9,828 nucleotides of DNA, from positions 1 through 9,828 of the forward strand of contig CAAECB010000070.1 in NCBI GenBank assembly GCA_900754285.1. The letters are read 5' to 3'. This document shows positions 1 through 9,100 of this stretch, in pieces. Each line of letters opens with the position of its first letter. Position 1 is the first letter of the stretch. The notes beneath the pieces were generated by a model. It did not search any database. It had not been told where the DNA came from and saw nothing but the letters and a program-made list of their open reading frames with translations. The stretch is from Clostridia bacterium. GTDB taxonomy: Bacteria > Bacillota > Clostridia > TANB77 > CAG-508. Made by a program: the position numbers and the translations under genes.

Positions 1-120
1 ACAGGATTAATAGTAGACACAAAAGGAAATGTATATACAGTAGGATATAATAACCAAGGACAAATAGGAAATGGAACATATGAAAATACAACAGAAAAAG
101 TATTTATAAGCCAAGTAAAA
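1..120 (+). other. Last blade of an RCC1 propeller truncated by the window edge
   Basis: Residues 1 to 40 hold the second half of an RCC1 repeat: D-T-K-G-N-V-Y-T-V-G-Y-N-N-Q-G-Q-I-G-N-G, followed by a Thr-rich turn. It directly precedes Ig-like domain A, as the seventh blade of each later propeller precedes its Ig-like domain. It is therefore most likely blade 7 of a propeller lying upstream, which shows the chain extends leftwards. Confidence 0.85.
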
Positions 121-3100
121 TTAAACACAACACCAAAAGTAATAAACTACAAAAAAGCAGGAGACACAGGAGAAAAAATAGAATACACAGTAACAGCAGG
201 ATTCAATTTATTATATGAAGAAGTAGAAAAGGGAGAATGTGAATACAAAACACAAGATGACCAAATAGCAACAGTAGATGACAAAGGAGTAGTAACAGCA
301 ACAGGAATAGGAACAACATACATAAAAGTGTATAACAAACAAAATGACTGCTATGCAGCAGTAAAAGTCCAAGTAAATGGGGAACAAGGACGCACAGCTG
401 CCAAAATAGTAGGAGGGGGAAATCATTTTGTAGCACTAAAAGCAAATGGAGAAGTATGGACATGGGGATATAATGGCTATGGTCAGCTAGGAATAGGAAA
501 CACAGAAACCAAAAATAGACCAACAAAAACAAACATCTATAACTCAAAAGACGAAAAACAAACAACATATGCAATAGATGTAGCAGCAGGATATAATCAT
601 ACATTGGTATTAAAATCAGATGGAACAGTGTGGGCAGCAGGATATAATGAATATGGACAACTAGGAGATTCAAGCACAACAAATACAAGCGAATTTGTCC
701 AAGTAACAGGAATACCAGAAAAAGTAATAGAAATAACAGCAGGAGGACATTCATCATATGCACTAACAGAAAGTGGAAAAGTATATGGATGGGGATATAA
801 CTATTATGGACAACTAGGAAGAGGATACACAAGTCAAAACAATCCAAATATAACACCACAAAAAATGCAAAAAGTATCAAACATAATACAAATGTCAGCA
901 GGAGATAACCATATAGTAATGTTAGATGCAGATGGAACAGTATGGAGCACAGGACATAACTATTATGGACAATTAGGAACAAATAACAAAACAAATTACA
1001 GCATACCACAACAAATGAGAACAGGAACAACAACAGTATTAAATAATATCAAAAAAGTATCAGCAGGAAGTCTACATACGCTAGCACTAGCAGAAAATGG
1101 AACAGTATATTCATTAGGATATAATAGCTATGGACAATTAGGAACAAGAAATACAACAAACTACATGTTACCAGTAACAATGGTAGACTCAAAAGGAAAC
1201 ACTGTAACAGGAGTAAAAGACATAGAAGCAAATGGATACACAAGCATATTAGCAATAAAACCAACAACAACAGGAACAGAAGGAAATCTAAGCCAAACAG
1301 CAGGAATATATGTTACAGGGTACAACAATTATGGACAATTATTTAATCAAGACACAAAAACACTAACATCATTAACAAAAGTACAAGAAGATAAAAACAT
1401 AATAACAATGGCAACCACACAAAATATATCAAGCCAAACAGCAGCAATAGTAGATGATTCAGGTTTAGTATACACAGTAGGATATAATGGATATGGAACA
1501 GTGGGAAATAAAACAACAACAAATACAACAGAACCAGCAAACATCTCAGAAGCGAGTCTAGAAGTAAACACAAGAAAAATAGTATTAAACTTAGAAACAA
1601 ACAATCTAAGCAAACAAATAGAAGCAAAAACAGACTTAGGATTTAATCTATTAATAGACCAAGTAGAAAATGAAGAAATAACATACAAAACATTAGACAA
1701 AAACATTGCAACAGTAACAGATGCAGGATTAGTAACAGGACAAAAATATGGAACAACAAAAATAGAAGTATCAACAAATAAATTACCAAATAAAGTATTA
1801 ATAGATGTACAAGTACTAAGAAAAAATGACAAAACAATAGCAAAAACAGTAAGTGGCACAGACTTTACACTAGCATTAAAAGCAGATGGAACAGTATGGA
1901 CATGGGGATATAATGGCTATGGACAACTAGGATTAGGAGATAATTCAAACAGATATAGACCAACACAAATAAACATAGAAAATGTAGTAGATATAGCAGC
2001 AGGAAACAACCATGCTCTACTTGTAACAGCAGATGGAAAAGTATATTCATTTGGATCAAATAGTTATGGACAATTAGGAAGAACAGGAAATGTATATACA
2101 CCAGAAGAAATACCAAACCTAGAAAATATAGAAAAAGTATCAGCAGGAAATTATCATTCTATGGCAATAGACAAAGAAGGAAATGTATATACATGGGGCT
2201 ATAACCAAAACGGACAACTAGGAGATGGAACAAGAATAAGCAATAGTATACCAACAAAAATAAAACTAACAAATATAACAAAAATAGCAACAAAAAATAA
2301 TACATCAGCAGCAATAGATGGAGATGGCAACTTATATACATGGGGATACAATAGCTATGGACAACAAGGAATTTCAATAGACAACATATATACACCAAGA
2401 AAAGTACCAACACTAGAACAAATAATAGATGTAGCAGTAGAAAACAACACAATAATAGTATTAGACAAAAAAGGAGAGGTATTATCAAGTGGATATAACG
2501 GATATGGAAACCTAGGAAACAATGCAACACAAACAAGAAAATCATTTGACAAAGTAATAGAAAAATACGAAACAATAACAACAGGAGAAGGGGAAGAAGC
2601 ACAACCAACTACAACACCAATTTATCTATCAGGAGTAAAATCAATACAAGCAGGAAATGAATTTGCAGTAGCAATAAAAGAAGATGGAACAGCTATTTCA
2701 TGGGGTTATAATGGTTATTCACAATCTTCAAATGGAACAACTACAAGCAATTTATTGCCAGTAGACTTAAAATACGGAAAAGACAAAGAAAAGATAGACA
2801 AAATAATAAATGTATCAGCAGGAGAAGGAACAATAGTAGTAACAAGAGAAGACGGAAAAGTATGGACAATAGGAAAAAATTATTCAGGACAATTAGGAAA
2901 CAGTTCAGCAGTAAATTCAAATGAATTTGTATGTATAAGCAAACCTGTATTACTATTTGAAGAAACACCAATAAGAATAAAAGGAATAGGACAAAACAAA
3001 AATGCAAAAGTAAATATGTCACAAGGATTTAACCTATTATACACAACAATAGAAGACACAGACTTAACATATCAAATAAAAAATGAAAAAATAGCAACAG

Positions 3101-6100
3101 TAGAAGAAACAACAGGAAAAATAACAGCAGTAAAAAAAGGAAAAACAGCAGTAACAGTAACAGACAAAAAATCAGGAGAAACAACATCAGCAGATGTATA
3201 TGTATTAGGAGAAGAAGATGTAACATTCCCACAAATCGAAACCAAAAATTATTCAACAGTAACTCTAAAATCAAATGGGGAGATATGGAGTTATGGATAT
3301 AATGGATATGGACAATTGGGAACAGGAGACACAACATACAAAGTATTACCAACATATACAGGAATAAATAATATTACACAAATATCACTAGGAGGAACAC
3401 ACACACTAGCACTAGACACAGAAGGACATGTATGGTCTTGGGGATATAATGGCTATGGAGAATTAGGAAATGGAACAACAACAAGCTCAACAGAAAAAGT
3501 ACAAGTAAAATCACCAGACGGAGAAGGAGTACTAGAAAACATAGTAGCAATATCAGCAGGAAATTATCATTCAATAGCATTAGATAAAGACGGAAATGTA
3601 TATACATGGGGATATAACGGATATGGCCAATTAGGCTTAGGAAACACAACAAATACAGTACTTCCAGTAAAAGTAGACGACTTAGAAGGAATAATAAAAA
3701 TAGAAGCAGGAAACTATACATCATATGTAATAGACAACAATAATCATCTATGGTCAACAGGATACAATTATTATGGAGAATTAGGAAATGGATCAACATC
3801 AAACAGAAGTAAATTTACACAAATTCAAACATTAGAAAATGTATCAGACGTATCTGCAAGTGAAACAAATAGTACAATAGTATTATTATCAGATGGAACA
3901 GTATGGGGATTTGGAAACAATACAAATAACCAATTAACAACTGTAGGAGGAGCAACACCACAACAATTAAAAGGACCAGACGGAATGTTAAAAGATATAA
4001 CATCAATATCAGTTGGATATTATACAGGATATGCCATAACATCAGAAGAAAAGGTATTAGCATGGGGATTAAACAACTACTCACAATTAGCATCAGGAAC
4101 AACAGAAACAAAATCAACACCTGTATATATGAAAGAAAAAGACGGAAATGACTTTACAAATTCAATGATAGTATCAGGAGGAAGATACAGTGCAGAATTA
4201 GCAAAAAGCGATGGAACAGTATGGGGAGTAGGATATAATGGATATGGAAATATAGGAGATGGAACAACAAATTCTAAAAATCAGATAACATGTATATCAA
4301 CACCACATATAAAATTAGAAGAAAGAGAAGTAACACTAAAACTATCAAATCCAAACTATCAAATAAATCCAAAAACTGTATATGGCTTCAACATATTATT
4401 TGAAGAAACAGAAAATGAAGGATTTACATACAAAACATCAGACGAAACAATAGCAAAAATAGATGAGACAACAGGAAAAGTTACAGCAACAGGATTAGGA
4501 AAAGCATATATAACAGTAACAGCAAAAGGAACAGAAGAAGAAACAAGAGTAGTAATAAACGTAATAGGAGAAAACAAAAAAGTAGAAGAAAAGGTTCAAG
4601 TAGGAAGTTCACATTCACTAGCACTAAAACAAGATGGAACAATCTGGAGTTGGGGAAATAACACAAGTGCAATAAATACAACAGAACCAATACAAATAGA
4701 AAAAGGAAAATACAAAGAAACAAAAGAAATAGAAACACCAGAAGGAACAACACAAACAACAACAACAGAAAAAGAAATAGACTTAAACAACATAAAAGAC
4801 ATAGCTGTAGGATATAATCATAACCTAGCATTAGACAGCGAAGGTCATGTATATTCATGGGGATACAATGGCTATGGACAATTAGGAGATGATTCAACAT
4901 CAACAAAAGAAATACCAACAAGAATAGAAAGCTTAGAAGAAATTGAAAAAGTATATTGCTATAAAGATGTAAGTATGGCAATAAATAAACAAGGAGAAAT
5001 TTATATATGGGGATATAAATATAATAAAACTCCAACAAAAATCAATTTCTATGGAAAAGCAATAAGTCTAAACGAAAAACTAATATTAGCAGAAGATGGA
5101 AGTGTATGGAACTTATCAGATAACCCATCAAAAATAGACGGATTAAAAAATATAGTAGAAGTAACATCAGGAGAAAACCACTATGCAGCACTAGATTCAA
5201 AAGGAAAAGTATGGGTATGGGGATATAACAGATATGGACAATTATCACAAGGAAACACAACAAATGTAGGAACACCAACAACAGTAAAAACACAAGATAC
5301 AGAAGGAACATCATATCAAGACCTAGAAAATATTGTAGAAATACAAGCAGGAGAAAACACTTTACAAATGCTATCAAGTACAGGAGAAATCTATATTTCA
5401 GGATATAATGGCTATGGACAATTAGGAGAAGGAGAAAGTACAAGTAATATAACAATAGCAAAAAAAGCAAAAAATATGGACCAAGTAAAAAATATAGACA
5501 CAAACACAAACCATAGTATAGCATCAGACAGAAGTGGATTTGTATATACAACAGGATACAACGGAAATGGACAATTAGGAATAGGTTCAAATGTATCAAC
5601 AAATGAATATACAGTAATAGGAGACACATATGTACATGTAAGTGAAAACAAAATAATACTAGAAGAAGGAAAAGACAAACAAGTAACAGCAACACTAGAC
5701 AACAAATTTAACTTAATAAATGACGTAGTAGACCAAAACAACATCACATACGAAACACTAAATAATGAAATAGCAATAGTAGACCAAGATGGAACAATCC
5801 ATGCAAATAAAATGGGAACAGTAGAAATAATAGCAACACATACAATAACACATAAATCAACAACAATATTTGTACAGGTAGTACCAGTAGGAAAAGTAAC
5901 AGTACCAAAATTAGAAATAGGAGCTACACATACAGCAGCATTAAAAACAGATGGAACTGTATGGACATGGGGAAGTAACTCATATGGACAATTAGGAACA
6001 GGAGACAATATAAATAAAGCAATGCCAGTAAAAGTAATGGATATAGAAAAAGCAATAGATATATCAGTAGGAAGCTATAACACAGTAGTAGTAAAAAATG

Positions 6101-9100
6101 ATGGAACAGTATGGAGTTTTGGATATAATGGATATGGCCAATTAGGAGATGGAACATCTTCAAGCAGAAACACACCAGTTCAAGTAATAAAACAAAACGG
6201 AAAACCACTAGAAAAAATAGTAAAAATATCAGCAGGAACAAACAAAACAATAGCATTAGATGAAAATGGAAATGTATGGGTTTGGGGAAATACATACAAA
6301 TCAACAGCAACAAAATTATCAACAGTAAATAATGCTATAGACATCTCACCAAGCTATGTGGTAACACAAACAGGAAAAGTGTATACATTAGAAGGAGAAA
6401 AACTAGAAATAGACAATATCCTAAGAGTATCAGAAGGTACAAATCATGCACTATTTCTAACAAAAGAAGGAACAGGATATAGCATAGGAGCAAATTCAAA
6501 TGGTCAATTAGGAGATGGAACAACAGTAAACAAAAACTTACCTACAGTGATAAAAACAGAAACAAGTAATCTAACAGACATCAAAGAACTAAAAGCAGGA
6601 GCAGGAAGTTCAATGGCAATAATGAAAAATGGAGACACATATACATGGGGAAGCAACAACAACAATAAATTAGGAACAACTGCAACAAACAACCAAATAT
6701 ATCCAACTAAATTAGAAAATGTAAACACATCGATTTCAGGAGATATTGGAACAGACAATGGAGGCATTATAGATAACCAAGGATTTGTATACATGTGGGG
6801 ATTAGGAACATATGGAAACCTAGGAAATAGTTTATATAATACATCTGTAGAACCAGTATTAGTAGGAGCAGAAGAAGCGGGATTAGACGAATATGATATA
6901 GTATTACACCCAGGAGAAACACATCAAATAACAGTAACAAACAAAACATTTAATGTATTAAAAGAAATACAAGAAACAGGAACAATAAACTACAACATTG
7001 GAAACAGCAATATAGCAAGTATTTCAAACACAGGACTTGTAACAGGACAAAAAGAAGGAAAAACTACAGCAATAGTAACAAAAGCTGATACAGGAGCAAC
7101 AAGTATAGCAAATGTAACAGTATTACCAGAAGGTGTAGAAATAGAACCAATGGCATTAACATGTATGTCACACACAGTAGTATTAAAAGCAAATGGAACA
7201 GTATGGGCATATGGACTAAATTCAAGTTATGAATTAGGAAATGGAACATCAATAAGTAGTGATAGACCTATCCAAGTATCATTCCCAAGCAACATAAAAA
7301 TAGCACAAATAGCAGTAGGAAACACACATAACTTAGCATTAGACACAGAAGGTAATGTATGGGTATGGGGAGTAAATTCAAATAATGCATTAGGAACAAA
7401 ACTAAAAACTACACCATCACGTTTAGGAATAAGTAATGTAAAGAAAATAGCAGCAAACAATGACCAAAGCATGATATTAACAAAAGACGGATATGTATAT
7501 GTATGGGGACTAAACTCAAATGGGGAATTGGGAGTAGGAACATACAAAGAAGTAAAAACACCAACATTACTAAACTATGTAAATAACATATTAGACATAT
7601 CAATAGGAAAAAATCACACAATGTTATTAACAACAAAAGGTAAAGTTCTAACAAGTGGTCTAAATAGTTATGGACAAACTGGAAAAACAGAAGGAAAAAC
7701 AAATATCTTTACACAAATAGAAGTACCAGCAACAGTAGGAAAAATCGCAGCAGGAGATAACCACAGTGTATTACTAACAACAAATGGAGAAGTATACACA
7801 TTTGGATATAATGAAAACGGACAACTAGGACTAGGAACAAAAACAAATGTAACAATACCAACAAAAACAAACATGACAGACATTATGGAAATATCAGCAG
7901 GAAGAAATCATACAGTAGTATTAGGAGCAAATAGGGTATTATACTCTACAGGTTCAAACAGTAATGGACAGTTAGGAATAGGAACAAAAGATGATAAATT
8001 ATTATTCACAGAAATAACAAAAGTACAAGACATGATGTCAATATCATCAGGAAATACATATAGTGTAGCAATAAAATATGATGGAGATGTATATGGATGG
8101 GGAGATTACTATCATGGAACATCATCAGTAAAAACAAAAACAAACAGTAGAATACCAGTAAAAATAGGAAATAACTCATCATATGCAGAAGAACCAGAAA
8201 TAACAGTAAACATTAATGGAACAAAACAAATACAAATAACTCCAAAATATAGTTTCAATGTATTCAAAGAAGACGAAGAAGACAGTGACTTTACATTTAC
8301 ATCAATAAATGAAGACATAGCAAAAGTAAACGAAAAAGGGCTAGTAACAGGAGTTAAAGTAGGAACAACATGGGCAAGAGTAACAGAAAAAACAACAGGA
8401 AAAGAAAATATTGTAATAGTAAGAGTAATAGACTCAGACTCAAAATATGCTTCACAAATAACAGGAGGAGATGGATATGCAGTAGTATTAAAAGCAAATG
8501 GAAGTATATGGGGATTTGGATATAACTCAGACGGACAATTAGGAAATGACAAATTAGCACCAATAAATGTGCCAAGTCAGACAAATATCTTAGCCACATA
8601 CAAACAAATCGAAGCAGGAAAGAAATTCACAGTAGCACTAAGAGAAGATGGAACAGTATGGGCATGGGGAGATAACACATATGGACAATTAGGTCAAGGA
8701 AATAGGGTATCAGCTAAAAAACCAGTACAAGTACAAAACCTAACAAACATAGTAGCAATAGCAGCAGGTGATAATCATGCAATAGCACTAGATAGATTAG
8801 GAAATGTATATACATGGGGATTAAATAGTAAAGGACAACTAGGAAATGGAACAACACAAACAATTAGCATACCAGAAAAAATAAATGGACTAGACAACCA
8901 AATGGTTAAAATAGCAGCTGGTGGAAATCTAAGTGCAATAATAGACTCAACAGGAGATGTATATGTATTTGGAGATAACAGTAAAGAACAAATAGAAGAA
9001 TTCAAGTATAATTATGATGAATTCGGACAAACAATATTGCCAGCATTAAATATGTGTGTATCACAACCAGTAAAAGTACAAACAATAGAAAATGCTGTAA

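Larger units (their letters stand above)
466..5417 (+). repeat. Dispersed short DNA repeat GGATATAATGGCTATGG in blade cores
   Basis: The 17-base string occurs at 466, 1906, 3442 and 5401, and with one change (TAC for TAT) at 4861. Each copy encodes G-Y-N-G-Y-G in the core of an RCC1 blade, in phase with the reading frame. Close variants (GGC to GGA) occur in other blades. It reflects repeat ancestry plus strong codon bias and is not an independent element. Confidence 0.75.

Noticed and set aside
203..1033. Long minus-strand open frame of 276 codons, rich in Leu, Phe and Val, and about 25 similar minus-strand frames across the window
   Set aside because: They mirror the frame 1 RCC1/Ig-like coding sequence. 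A-ending codons on the + strand become T-first codons on the other strand, giving Leu/Phe-rich low-complexity translations that only look like membrane proteins. None shows a recognisable domain, and the + frame is clearly the conserved one.
397..1557. Eukaryotic-type RCC1 (Ran exchange factor) function
   Set aside because: Only the propeller fold is shared. The tandem layout, bacterial Ig-like spacers and low-GC bacterial coding style do not fit a Ran exchange factor.
2546..2551. TTGACA resembling a -35 box
   Set aside because: No TATAAT lies 16 to 18 bases downstream, and the site is inside a conserved coding block (F-D-K in propeller 2). It is not a supported promoter.
466..5417. Recurring 17-base string that could suggest a CRISPR or other regulatory repeat array
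   Set aside because: Copies are far apart, irregularly spaced, in codon phase, and encode the G-Y-N-G-Y-G blade core. There are no uniform spacers.
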